Shown: positions 25,702 through 34,080 of the stretch, one piece after another
How the letters are laid out: each line of letters begins with the position of its first letter
Numbering within the stretch: the first letter of the stretch is position 1
NCBI RefSeq assembly: GCF_052113205.1
Contig: NZ_JBFRCU010000019.1
Location: forward strand, 1-64,000
Origin: Inquilinus sp052113205
GTDB taxonomy: Bacteria > Pseudomonadota > Alphaproteobacteria > DSM-16000 > Inquilinaceae
DNA length: 64,000 nucleotides
Reading direction: 5' to 3'
Notes under the pieces: model-generated
What the model saw: the letters and a program-made list of their open reading frames with translations, nothing else
Databases searched by the model: none
Told to the model about the DNA's origin: nothing
Position numbers and translations under genes: made by a program

Positions 25702-26047
25702 GTTCCGCGGAGAGCCCGGAAGCCGCAGCCAAGTTGACCGAGGCAACTGAGCGACAGCGGTCGACTCCGCCGCCCGCCTGATGGCCCAGCAGCGTTGATC
25801 CGCCTCAACACGGCACCTCCCACGGCGGGTGGTATCCGCTGCCTTCCGGCCGGCGCGCAATAACCGTCATTTTCGCCATTGGCGCTGCCGGGAGTCAGGA
25901 TCGCCTGTCCGCTATCGCGTAAAGTATCCGGCATCCTCCATACTGCGTCATCAACGGACACTTCGGGATAGGACGCATACTCCGTAGAATCTCCTCCGAG
26001 CCGTATGCGATGCCTGAGAGGTCGGTGGCGCTGAAGAGGACGCCAGC
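25702..26047. other. intergenic region between tmm and mobA
   Basis: 346 bases without a convincing gene: short open frames here lack ribosome sites and GC-skewed codon use. TGCGTC (25944-25949) and GACGCA (25973-25978) form a loose inverted repeat that may belong to the mobA promoter. No T-rich terminator was recognised after tmm. Confidence 0.4.
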
Positions 26048-27946
26048 ATGCAGTTTCACCTGAACGGCTTCCGCTCCGGGGATCCCATGGTTTTGGAAGC
26101 CGCCCCGAACGACCCGCAAGCGGATGTCGTCGATGTGATGATCATCGGCTGTGGTCCCGCAGGGCTGACCCTGGCCGCGCAGTTGGCGCATTTCCCGTCG
26201 ATCCGCACCCGCATCGTCGAGCAGAAGACTGGGCCGCTTTCACTGGGACAGGCCGACGGGGTTGCCTGCCGCACGATGGAGATGTTCAGCGCCTTCGGCT
26301 TTGCCGACCGGGTGATGAAAGAAGCCTATTGGGTCAATGAAACCACCTTCTGGAAGCCCGGCGGGGGCGAGACACGGCAGATCGTTCGCCACGGACGCAT
26401 CCCCGATACCGAGGAGGGGCTTTCCGAATTTCCCCATGTGATCCTGAACCAGGCCCGGGTGCATGACTTCTATCTGGAGCGGATGCGCCATGCGCCGAGC
26501 CGCCTCGTTCCCGATTACGGCCTGCGCCTGGTCGGCCTCACAATTCCCGATGACCCCGCGGAGCCGCTGACCGTTCGCCTGCAACCGGTCGACGCGACGG
26601 GCGAAGACGGGATCGAAACCGTCCGGGCGCGCTATGTCGTCGGCTGCGACGGCGCCCGAAGCGGCGTCCGCAAGGCGATGGGGCGCGAATTGCACGGGGA
26701 ATCGGCCAATCAGGCCTGGGGCGTGATGGACGTTCTGGCCTATAGCGACTTCCCCGACATCCGGCTGAAGAGCGTGATTCAATCGCCGAACGACGGCAAC
26801 ATCCTGATTATCCCGCGCGAGGGCGGCTATCTCGTGCGGCTCTATATCGAACTCGACAAGCTGGACGAGGATGAACGGGTCGCGGCGAAGCATATCAGTC
26901 AGGACCATTTGATCGCGGCGGCGCAGCGCATCCTCGATCCCTATGTGCTGGACGTGAAGCAGGTGGCCTGGTGGTCGGTCTATGAGATCGGGCAGCGGCT
27001 CTGCGACAAGTTCGACGACGTCCCGGCCGGGCAGGAAGAAACGCGCCTGCCACGGGTCTTCATCGCCGGCGACGCCTGTCACACCCATAGCCCGAAGGCA
27101 GGGCAGGGCATGAACGTCTCCATGCAGGACGCGTTCAATCTGGGGTGGAAGCTGGCCGCCGTGTTGCAAGGCCTGGCGATGCCCGCATTGCTGCACAGCT
27201 ATTCGGCGGAACGGCAGAGGATCGCCAAGGAACTGATCGATTTCGACCGCCAGTTTGCCGAGATGTTCAGTGCCAAGCCGAAGACCGAAGACGACGAGGA
27301 CGGTGTCGATCCGGCTGAATTCCAGCGGTATTTCATCAGACAGGGGCGCCTCACGGCGGGCACTGCAACGCATTATGAGCCCTCCGCCCTGACCGGGACG
27401 GGAACGCATCAGCGTTTGGCCGAGGGGTTCGTGGTCGGCATGCGGTTCCATTCGGCGCCGGTCGTCCGGCTGGCGGATGCCAAGCCCATGCAGCTGGGAC
27501 ATGTGGCGGAGGCTGACGGCCGCTGGCGGATCTACCTGTTCGCCGGGACGGACGGATCGGCGCCGGGCTCGCCGCTGGTCGGGCTCTGCGATTTCCTCGC
27601 GCATGATCCGGTCTCGCCCGTGCGCCGTCACACGCCCGCCGGCGTGGACAACGATGCGGTCTTCGACATTCGCGCCATCTTCCAGCAACCGCATCAGTCG
27701 CTGTCGATGGATGCGCTGCCGGAGCTGTTATGGCCCTGCAAGGGACAGTTCGGCCTGCGCGATTACGAGAAAGCCTTCTGCGCCGATCCGAAGGCAGGCG
27801 ACATCTATCGGATGCGCGGCATCGATCGCGAGCAGGGCTGCATGGTGGTGGTTCGTCCGGACCAATATGTGGGGCAGGTGCTGCCGCTCGACGCCCATGC
27901 CGAGCTTGCCGATTATTTCGCACGGATCTTGACCGCTCGCGCCTGA
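26048..27946 (+). CDS. mobA: 3-hydroxybenzoate 4-monooxygenase
   Basis: 632-aa FAD-dependent aromatic hydroxylase of the phenol hydroxylase/MobA family, converting 3-hydroxybenzoate to protocatechuate with NADPH and O2 (EC 1.14.13.23). FAD dinucleotide site IIGCGPAGLTLAAQL near 33-47, DG motif VVGCDGARSGVRKAMG near 196-211, second FAD site GDACHTHSPKAGQGMNVSMQ near 342-361, and a C-terminal thioredoxin-like domain from about 465. The N-terminus MQFHLNGFR and the block ILNQARVHDFYLERM closely resemble the Comamonas MobA. GAGGA lies about 9 bases before the ATG. No regulator or protocatechuate genes are adjacent. Confidence 0.87.
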   Translation: MQFHLNGFRSGDPMVLEAAPNDPQADVVDVMIIGCGPAGLTLAAQLAHFPSIRTRIVEQKTGPLSLGQADGVACRTMEMFSAFGFADRVMKEAYWVNETTFWKPGGGETRQIVRHGRIPDTEEGLSEFPHVILNQARVHDFYLERMRHAPSRLVPDYGLRLVGLTIPDDPAEPLTVRLQPVDATGEDGIETVRARYVVGCDGARSGVRKAMGRELHGESANQAWGVMDVLAYSDFPDIRLKSVIQSPNDGNILIIPREGGYLVRLYIELDKLDEDERVAAKHISQDHLIAAAQRILDPYVLDVKQVAWWSVYEIGQRLCDKFDDVPAGQEETRLPRVFIAGDACHTHSPKAGQGMNVSMQDAFNLGWKLAAVLQGLAMPALLHSYSAERQRIAKELIDFDRQFAEMFSAKPKTEDDEDGVDPAEFQRYFIRQGRLTAGTATHYEPSALTGTGTHQRLAEGFVVGMRFHSAPVVRLADAKPMQLGHVAEADGRWRIYLFAGTDGSAPGSPLVGLCDFLAHDPVSPVRRHTPAGVDNDAVFDIRAIFQQPHQSLSMDALPELLWPCKGQFGLRDYEKAFCADPKAGDIYRMRGIDREQGCMVVVRPDQYVGQVLPLDAHAELADYFARILTARA

Positions 27947-28031
27947 CGAAAGCGGGCCCTGACGTTATTACGCAATCATTTAGGTTTAATGTTTCCGATC
28001 TGGCAAGCCATCCGAAGCGGAAATGCCGGGA

Positions 28032-29309
28032 TCACCCGGCCCGGCGCAAATACGCGGCCAGCTCTTCGCCGAAGCGCCGCACCTCCCCCAGCGTGTTGTA
28101 ATGGACCATCGAGGCGCGCAGCGCGCCCGTCGCCATCGGCAGGCCCAGCCGGTGCATCAGCCGTGGCGCATACATGTGGCCGTCGCGGATGCCGATGCCG
28201 GCATCCGACATCGCGTCGGCGATCGCCTGGGGCGAGCGGCCGGGGATGTTGAAGCAGATCGTCGGCACGCGCCCGCCCACCTGGGCCTCGTCGGCGATGC
28301 CATAGATCGTGGCGCCGCAGGCCTTCAACTGGCGCAGCATCTCGCGCGAGAGTTCGGCCTCATAGGCCCGGATCGCGGCCATGGCCGCCACGATGTCGTC
28401 GCGCCGGGACCCGTTCGACGGCCAGGTGAAGCCGCGGCCGAGGGCTTCGAGATAGCGCACCGAGGCGTCCATGCCGGCGACGTTCTCATAGACGAAGGTG
28501 CCGGCCTCGACCTTGTAGGGCGGCTCGTCGGGGATGAAGTCCTCGCGGAAGGTCGGCAGCCGCTTCAGCGTTTCGAAGCGGCCCCACAGGAAGCCCATAT
28601 GCGGCGAGAAGTTCTTGTAGCCGGAGCAGACCAGGTAGTCGCAGCCCCAGGCCTGGACGTCGATCAGCCCGTGTGGGCCGTAGTGGACGCAATCGACGAA
28701 GACCTCGGCCCCGACGGCCTGCGCCGCCCGCGACACCGCGGCGATGTCGACGATGGTGCCGATCGAATGGGCGGTGGCGGTGCAGGCCACCAGCCGCGTG
28801 CGCGACGACAGCAGCGGCACCAGATCCTCGACATGCAGGGTGCCGTCCTCGCGCATCCGCCACCAGGCGAACTTCGCCCCGGCGCTCTCCAGCGCCAGCC
28901 AGGTGGCGATGTTGGCGTCATGGTCCATGTCGGTGACCACGATCTCGTCGCGCTCGCCCAGCATCTGGCCGATGCCGAGGCTGACCAGCCGGATGAACGA
29001 CGTGGCGTTCATGCCGAAGCAGATCTCGGCCGGCTGATACGCGTTGACCAGCAGCCCGACGCTCTCCCGCGCCTCGGCCACCGCGCGGTCGACGGCCCGG
29101 CTCTTGTCGTAGCGGCCGCCGCGCTGGACGTTGTGGTCGACCAGGTGGCGGGTGACGGCGTCCAGCACGCTCTGCGGGATCTGCGCGCCGCCGGCATTGT
29201 CGAGGAAGATGAAGTCGCCGGCCTTCTCCGTCTGCAGGGCCGGGAACTGGGCGCGAACCGCGTCGATCGGGAAGGCCTCTGCTGGCATCTGGGTCACGAT
29301 AATCTCCAT
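28032..29309 (-). CDS. class V aminotransferase-fold, cysteine-desulfurase-like protein
   Basis: 425-aa PLP enzyme of the cysteine desulfurase/selenocysteine lyase superfamily. FLDNAGGAQIPQSV is near 35-48, the PLP-phosphate region near 100 (MNATSFIRL), HSIGTIVDI and the Asp of EVFVDCVHY near 205-215, and Lys232 in CSGYKNFSP holds PLP. The C-terminal part lacks a clear mobile Cys loop, so desulfurase activity is uncertain; transaminase, lyase or epimerase functions are possible. It lies 13 bases after an amino-acid ABC permease and is probably co-transcribed, so its substrate may be the imported amino acid. ATG 29288 is an alternative start. Confidence 0.78.
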   Translation of the reverse strand: MEIIVTQMPAEAFPIDAVRAQFPALQTEKAGDFIFLDNAGGAQIPQSVLDAVTRHLVDHNVQRGGRYDKSRAVDRAVAEARESVGLLVNAYQPAEICFGMNATSFIRLVSLGIGQMLGERDEIVVTDMDHDANIATWLALESAGAKFAWWRMREDGTLHVEDLVPLLSSRTRLVACTATAHSIGTIVDIAAVSRAAQAVGAEVFVDCVHYGPHGLIDVQAWGCDYLVCSGYKNFSPHMGFLWGRFETLKRLPTFREDFIPDEPPYKVEAGTFVYENVAGMDASVRYLEALGRGFTWPSNGSRRDDIVAAMAAIRAYEAELSREMLRQLKACGATIYGIADEAQVGGRVPTICFNIPGRSPQAIADAMSDAGIGIRDGHMYAPRLMHRLGLPMATGALRASMVHYNTLGEVRRFGEELAAYLRRAG

Positions 29310-29322
29310 TGATGAGACGCGG

Positions 29323-30000
29323 TCAGGACCGGCCGGCGCGCCGCTTGGCGCGCATTTCGAGATGGCCGATCAGCCGGACCAGCGGCCAGAGGAAGGTGAG
29401 ATAGATGATCGCGGCGCCGATCAGCGGCGTCGGGTTGGCCATCTGGGCCTGGGCGTCGGTGGCCTGCTTCAGCAGGTCCGGCATGGCGACGACCGAGGCC
29501 AGGGCCGTGTCCTTGAACACCGACACGCAGTTGCTGGTCAGCGGCGGGATGATGACGCGGATCGCCTGCGGCAGGATGACCTTGCGCATCGTCAGCCAGA
29601 ACGGCAGGCCGAGTGCAGCGGAGGCTTCGAACTGCCCGCGCGGGATGCTCTCGATGCCGGCGCGGCAGACTTCGGCGGTGAAGGCCGCCAGCACCATCGA
29701 CAGGGCGAGAGTGGCGGAGACGAAGGAGGACAGCCGGATGCCGACAAAGGGCAGGGCGTAGTAGATCAGGATCAGCAGCACCAGGATCGGCAGCGCCCGG
29801 AACACGTCGATATAGCCGATCGCCAGCAGCCGCAGCGGCCGGGGCGCGTAGAGCCGGGCCAGGCACACCAGCAGCCCGGCCAGCGTGCCGAGGACGATGC
29901 TGGTGCAGCCCAAGAGGATGGTGTTGCCCAGGCCGCGCAGCAGGATCGGCACCGAGCGCAGCAGCACCGGCCCGTTGAAGAAGGTGTCGATCAGTTCCAT
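29323..30000 (-). CDS. polar amino acid ABC transporter permease (HisM/GlnP type)
   Basis: 225-aa inner-membrane subunit. About five hydrophobic segments; the HisMQ-family blocks GLGNTILLGCTSIVLGTLAGLLV near 25-45, AYIDVFRALPILVLL-like GYIDVFRALPILVLLIL, AAFTAEVCRAGIESIPRGQFEASAALGL (the EAA loop) and VSVFKDTALASVVAMPDLL. It is 60 bases downstream of the binding-protein gene with a strong hairpin between. No ATP-binding subunit gene is adjacent, so it must share an ATPase encoded elsewhere. Confidence 0.88.
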   Translation of the reverse strand: MELIDTFFNGPVLLRSVPILLRGLGNTILLGCTSIVLGTLAGLLVCLARLYAPRPLRLLAIGYIDVFRALPILVLLILIYYALPFVGIRLSSFVSATLALSMVLAAFTAEVCRAGIESIPRGQFEASAALGLPFWLTMRKVILPQAIRVIIPPLTSNCVSVFKDTALASVVAMPDLLKQATDAQAQMANPTPLIGAAIIYLTFLWPLVRLIGHLEMRAKRRAGRS

Positions 30001-30026
30001 GGTCCGGACCGGATGGCGCAGCGGGA

Positions 30027-30049
30027 GGGCCGGGCGTGCCGCCCGGCCC
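30027..30049. other. intercistronic hairpin between binding-protein and permease genes
   Basis: Perfect 9-bp stem GGGCCGGGC / GCCCGGCCC (30027-30035 with 30041-30049), 5-base loop. It lies between two genes of one operon and has no T-run on the minus strand, so it may act as a 3' stabiliser of the binding-protein message or a partial terminator rather than a full stop. Confidence 0.55.
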
Positions 30050-30060
30050 GGTTTCGGCCG

Positions 30061-30852
30061 TTACTGGGCCTGCGGGATCGGCCCCGGCGTCACCGTGCTG
30101 GTGCCCGGCTCCGGATCGACCCCGAACCAGGTCTTGTGGATCGCGGCCAGGGTGCCGTCGGTCTTCATCGCACTGATCGCGTCATTCGCCTTCGCCAGCA
30201 GCGGGTGGTTCTTGCGGGTCATCATGGCGAAGCGCTCGCCGGTCGGGATGCGGACCAGGATTTTCAGCGCCGGCATCTGCTTGATCGCGTATTGGAATCC
30301 GGCCAGTTCGCCGGCGCCGCCGTCGATACGGCCGTTCTGCACCTCGAGCAGCAGGTCCTGCTGGGCGTTGTAGCTCTTGACCTCGGCGAAGCCGAGCTTG
30401 TCGCCATTCGCCTTGGCATAAGCCTCGCCGGTCGATCCGGAGATCACGCCGATGGTCTTGCCCTTGAGATCATCCAGCGAATGGATCGGCGAATCCGCCT
30501 TGCCGACGATGGTGCCGTCGCTGTCGTAGTAGGGCTGGGTGAAAGCCTGGTTCTGCAGGCGTTCATTGGTGACCGAGATCGAGGAGATGGCGAAGTCGAT
30601 GCGGCTGGAGCTGGTGGCGGCGAACAGCGCCTGGAAGCCGAGGTCCTGGAACTCGATATCGACGCCGATGCGCTTGGCCACCTCCTTGGCGACGTCGACC
30701 TCGAAGCCCTCGAAGGCGCCGCTGTCGGTCTTGTACTCCCAGGGCGGATTGGCCGGGTAAGCCCCGACCGTAATGGTCTCGGCCAGAGCCGGCGATGCGG
30801 CTGCCAGACCGGCTGCGACCAGAATGCTCAGCGTCCCGAAGAATTTCATCAT
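30061..30852 (-). CDS. polar amino acid ABC transporter substrate-binding protein
   Basis: 263-aa family 3 periplasmic solute-binding protein. Signal peptide about 1-24, cleaved after ALA (SPALA before ETITVG). Typical blocks: NPPWEYKTDSGAFEGFEVDVAKEVAKRI, DFAISSISVTNERLQNQAFTQPYY and LKGKTIGVISGSTGEAYA. ATG 30852 has GGAGG 5 bases upstream; the next codon is also ATG. First gene of the minus-strand operon with the permease and the PLP enzyme. Exact amino acid unknown. Confidence 0.9.
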   Translation of the reverse strand: MMKFFGTLSILVAAGLAAASPALAETITVGAYPANPPWEYKTDSGAFEGFEVDVAKEVAKRIGVDIEFQDLGFQALFAATSSSRIDFAISSISVTNERLQNQAFTQPYYDSDGTIVGKADSPIHSLDDLKGKTIGVISGSTGEAYAKANGDKLGFAEVKSYNAQQDLLLEVQNGRIDGGAGELAGFQYAIKQMPALKILVRIPTGERFAMMTRKNHPLLAKANDAISAMKTDGTLAAIHKTWFGVDPEPGTSTVTPGPIPQAQ

Positions 30853-31184
30853 CCGTGCCTCCTCTGCTTGCCCGCCTCGCGGGCGTTTTTGGCTTTTCAT
30901 CGCTGAAGAGGCTGGCGCTGTATCGGCTCAGTGCCGTCCGCTCGCTGGGCGGGCAGGCTGAGAGGCCGCCTCGTTGGTGGCGCTATGGGATCATGGAGGA
31001 TGCCCCGGATCAACCGGATTGTTTTAGGCCTGAAGCTTCTCCCATGCAATTCCATGTTTCTCCCTGGCGGTGTGCTGGAACACTGAGCCTAGATAGTTGT
31101 GATTGCAGATATTCTGACCTAAAGTTCGCGGATGGACCCGCTCCCGGCAAGAGGGGCGAGTCCATCCGAAAACGGGAGGGTATG
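30853..31184. promoter_or_regulatory. divergent intergenic region
   Basis: 332 bases between the amino-acid binding-protein gene and the cyclase-family gene. The 31015-31135 part is AT-richer than the surroundings, as expected of promoters for both directions. No clear operator palindrome or sigma-70 pair is assigned. GGAGG at 31175-31179 is the ribosome site of the next gene. Confidence 0.4.
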
Positions 31185-31976
31185 ATGTCAACCGATAGTC
31201 TCGCCGGCCTGGCGTCTTCATTGCTCGACGGCTCGATCAGAGTGGTCGACCTCACCGCGCCGCTCGGGCCGGAGACGCCGGTGATCCAGCTGCCGCCCGA
31301 GATCGGCAAGGCCACGCCGGCGGTGAAGGTCCACCAGATCTCGCACTACGACGAGAACGGCCCGTTCTGGGCCTGGAACTGGCTCGAGCTCGGCGAGCAT
31401 ACGGGCACCCATTTCGATGCCCCGGTGCATTGGATCACCGGCCGGGACCATCCCGACGGCACCACCGACCGCATCCCGCCGAAGAGCTTCGTCGCGCCGG
31501 TCAACGTCATCGACCGCTCCAAGGAGACCGAGGCCGACCCCGACTATCTGCTGACGGTCGACAGCATCAAGGCGTGGGAGGCCAAGCACGGTGCGATCGA
31601 GGCCGGGTCCTGGGTCGTGCTGCGCACCGACTGGTACAAGCGCAACGGGTCGTCGGAGACCTTCCTGAATGCCGACCAGAACGGCCCGCATTCGCCGGGC
31701 CCGACGGCGGAGGCGATCGAATACCTGCTGTCGAAGGGCATCGTCGGCTGGGGCTCCGAGACGGTCGGCACCGATGCCGGCTCGGCCGGCGGCATGACAC
31801 CCCCGTTCCCCGCCCACAACCTGCTGCACAAGGCCAACCGCTACGGCCTGGCCAGCCTGTGCCATCTCGACCAGCTGCCGCCGAAGGGGGCGATCCTGAT
31901 CGCGGCGCCGCTGAAATTCGTCGGCGGCACCGGGTCGCCGGTGCGCGCGCTTGCGCTGGTGCCCCGGGCAGGGTAG
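31185..31976 (+). CDS. cyclase family protein (kynurenine formamidase-like metal hydrolase)
   Basis: 263-aa metal-dependent hydrolase of the cyclase/kynurenine formamidase fold. The metal-binding signature HTGTHFDAPVHW is near 71-82, with a preceding WNWLELGEH. DLTAPLGPETPVIQLPP near 18-34 is the typical N-terminal strand, and a PFPAHNLLHK segment near 205 places the later His. Substrates in the family include N-formylkynurenine and isatin-type amides. ATG 31185 is preferred because GGAGG lies 5 bases upstream; an ATG three bases earlier is too close. A MarR gene follows 39 bases later and may control it. Confidence 0.82.
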   Translation: MSTDSLAGLASSLLDGSIRVVDLTAPLGPETPVIQLPPEIGKATPAVKVHQISHYDENGPFWAWNWLELGEHTGTHFDAPVHWITGRDHPDGTTDRIPPKSFVAPVNVIDRSKETEADPDYLLTVDSIKAWEAKHGAIEAGSWVVLRTDWYKRNGSSETFLNADQNGPHSPGPTAEAIEYLLSKGIVGWGSETVGTDAGSAGGMTPPFPAHNLLHKANRYGLASLCHLDQLPPKGAILIAAPLKFVGGTGSPVRALALVPRAG

Positions 31977-32015
31977 GGGCCGGGCCTCGCAAGACTGGAA
32001 GCAGGTGGGAGCGCG

Positions 32016-32519
32016 ATGACCGACAGATTTGCCGGAACGGTGCTGCGCCGGCTGGAGCAGGGCGAGACGCGCCCGACCCTGGGCGAGATCGGCCTCAACC
32101 AGTTCGCGCCCTATCTGATGAACCGGGTGATGGCGCGGTGGAACGCCAACATGTCCGACGCGCTGAAGGCGCACGACATGACCACCACCAAGATGCGCGC
32201 GCTCGCCATCCTCGGCATCTCGTCGACGCTGACGATCAACGAGCTGTCGGTCTATGCGGTGACCGAGCAGTCGACCATGAGCCGCACGCTCGATGCGCTG
32301 GAGGAGCAGGGCTTCATCCGCCGGCAGCCGCGCGCCGAGGACATGCGGGTCCGCGACATCGCCATCACCGAGGAGGGCCGGGCCGTCTTCGACGCGGTGT
32401 GGCCGACCATGTACGGGCTGCTGACGCAGATGTTCGAGGGCGTCGACGGCGACGAATACGTCGCCTTCGTCGCCACCCTGCACAAGATTCTGCGCAACAT
32501 CCGCAAGCACGACATCTGA
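32016..32519 (+). CDS. MarR-family transcriptional regulator
   Basis: 167 aa with the winged-helix region ILGISSTLTINELSVYAVTEQSTMSRTLDALEEQGFIRRQPRAEDMRVRDIAITEEGR broken as helix 3 (QSTMSRTLDAL, about 85-97) and wing (RRQPRAEDMRVRDI, about 103-116); the signature DxR is here EDMR. MarR dimers usually respond to aromatic or phenolic acids. It sits between the cyclase gene and the convergent iorB stop 4 bases away. Targets probably include the cyclase gene or ior genes. GGGAG lies about 4-5 bases before the ATG. Confidence 0.88.
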   Translation: MTDRFAGTVLRRLEQGETRPTLGEIGLNQFAPYLMNRVMARWNANMSDALKAHDMTTTKMRALAILGISSTLTINELSVYAVTEQSTMSRTLDALEEQGFIRRQPRAEDMRVRDIAITEEGRAVFDAVWPTMYGLLTQMFEGVDGDEYVAFVATLHKILRNIRKHDI

Positions 32520-32523
32520 ACGG

Positions 32524-34080
32524 TTACAGCGTCGCGATGGTTTTCAGCGCGCCGTCGAGGGCGGTGCCGTCCTCGTCGACCAGGGCGGCCTGGCGCAGCC
32601 GGCGCAGCCAAGCGGCGCCGTCGTCGCGGCCGACCAGCAGGGGCAGGCCGGACAGCACCCGCTGGAACTTCGACTCGCCGCGGGCATGGGTGTCCGAGTA
32701 GCCCTTGACCAGCCGCCGGCATTCCAGGACCTCGACCGCGAGGTCGTAATTCACCCGCAGCGTGTCGAGCGCAGTGGCTAGCCAGGCGTCGCGATGCGCG
32801 GTCTCGCGCCCATGGCGCAGCGTGCCGCGGCGGACCCGTCGCAGCGCCGACACGGCCTGCAGCCCGAGGAACCAGAAGATCGTCCCGGTGCGCACGCGCC
32901 GGCCGCGGCTGACCAGCCGGTCGAGCCGCGCGAACAGCGCCGGCCGTACCTCGATCCAGGCGCCGAGCGATCTCGGCAGTGTGCCGCAGACCTCTTCCAT
33001 GCGCGGATGCATGTATTCCGTTGCATAGACGATCTGGTCCGGCCCGGCGCCGACCTCGCGGCGCACGCGCTCGAACCGGCGCGAGCGGACCTTCAGGTCG
33101 GCGACGCGGATCACGTCGTCATAGGCCATTGCGACCGCCACATATTTCGCCGCCGCGACGGTGAAGGCCAAGCCCTTCTCGGCGCCGCCCCGGGTCAGGT
33201 CCTCGATGTGCAGCCGGGCCAGGAGCGTCAGGTACTCATCCGCATAGGCCGGGTCCTGATAGTCGGTCAGCCGCTTCACGCCGGCGAACAGCATCGGGTG
33301 GGCGGCGGCGGGAAATTCCCCGGCAATCCGCGCGACGAGGCGGTCGAGCGCGGGATGCCCGGCTGCCGTCGGCAACGCGTCGAAGCGTTTTTCCGGCGCG
33401 CGGGTGACGGTCTCGATGTTTGGAGCCGCGGCCCGGTCGCAGGCGGTGCGGAAGGCGGCGACGCTGGCGTCCACGCCCCGGCCGCCGGCGCGGATCGTCG
33501 CCTCGAACGCTTCCCGGGGGAATGGCAAGGCCTTGGCCCCGGCCAGGGCGCCGAACATCGCGGCGGAGATCATGCTGCCGTTGCGGCCCGCCAGGGCCTC
33601 CATGTCGAAGGCGATGGTGCGCCGGGCGGCGAAGTCGGTGGCGTCGACCACGGCCACGGGGTCGCCGGTGCCGTCGCCCGGCTTCTCCTTCTCGACCACG
33701 GCGAAGGCACGGTGCGTCGACGCGATCAGCGTGGTGCGGTCGGGCGTGACCAGGCCGCGCAGCACCGCGCGCCCGGCCTCCATCAGCTCGGCGGCCAGCA
33801 CCACGTCGACGTCGCCCGGTGTCGGCATCAGGGCGAAGACCGGCGTGGCGCCCGGCTTCGCGGCGATCATCTCGATATAGTAGATGGTCGCGCCGGTGCG
33901 CTGGGCCACGCCCGGCACCGAGGTCGACTGGGCGGCCCAGCCATTGGCCTCGGCCAGCGCGACGATCCAGTCGGCCAGGACCCCGCCGCCCTGGCCGCCC
34001 ATGGCCAGGATGGCGACGGCCAGCGGCCGGTCCTGGGACAGCAACGAACGATCCGGCAGCGTGTCGGCCACGGCGTTCAT
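32524..34080 (-). CDS. iorB: indolepyruvate ferredoxin oxidoreductase beta subunit, long form
   Basis: 518 aa. The first 210 residues are the pyruvate ferredoxin oxidoreductase gamma-type domain (AILAMGGQGGGVLADWIVALAEANGW, then VPGVAQRTGATIYYIEM and DVVLAAELMEAGRA). A C-terminal region of about 300 residues is all-helical DUF6537-like, making this the long bacterial form. With the alpha subunit it oxidatively decarboxylates arylpyruvates to aryl-acetyl-CoA (EC 1.2.7.8). ATG 34080 overlaps the iorA stop (ATGA), indicating coupling. Confidence 0.85.
   Translation of the reverse strand: MNAVADTLPDRSLLSQDRPLAVAILAMGGQGGGVLADWIVALAEANGWAAQSTSVPGVAQRTGATIYYIEMIAAKPGATPVFALMPTPGDVDVVLAAELMEAGRAVLRGLVTPDRTTLIASTHRAFAVVEKEKPGDGTGDPVAVVDATDFAARRTIAFDMEALAGRNGSMISAAMFGALAGAKALPFPREAFEATIRAGGRGVDASVAAFRTACDRAAAPNIETVTRAPEKRFDALPTAAGHPALDRLVARIAGEFPAAAHPMLFAGVKRLTDYQDPAYADEYLTLLARLHIEDLTRGGAEKGLAFTVAAAKYVAVAMAYDDVIRVADLKVRSRRFERVRREVGAGPDQIVYATEYMHPRMEEVCGTLPRSLGAWIEVRPALFARLDRLVSRGRRVRTGTIFWFLGLQAVSALRRVRRGTLRHGRETAHRDAWLATALDTLRVNYDLAVEVLECRRLVKGYSDTHARGESKFQRVLSGLPLLVGRDDGAAWLRRLRQAALVDEDGTALDGALKTIATL

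Noticed and set aside
28027..28040. CCGGG-ATCA-CCCGG short hairpin near the convergent mobA and PLP-enzyme stops as a terminator
   Set aside because: Only 5 bp of stem, no T-run, and it overlaps the 3' end of the coding sequence.
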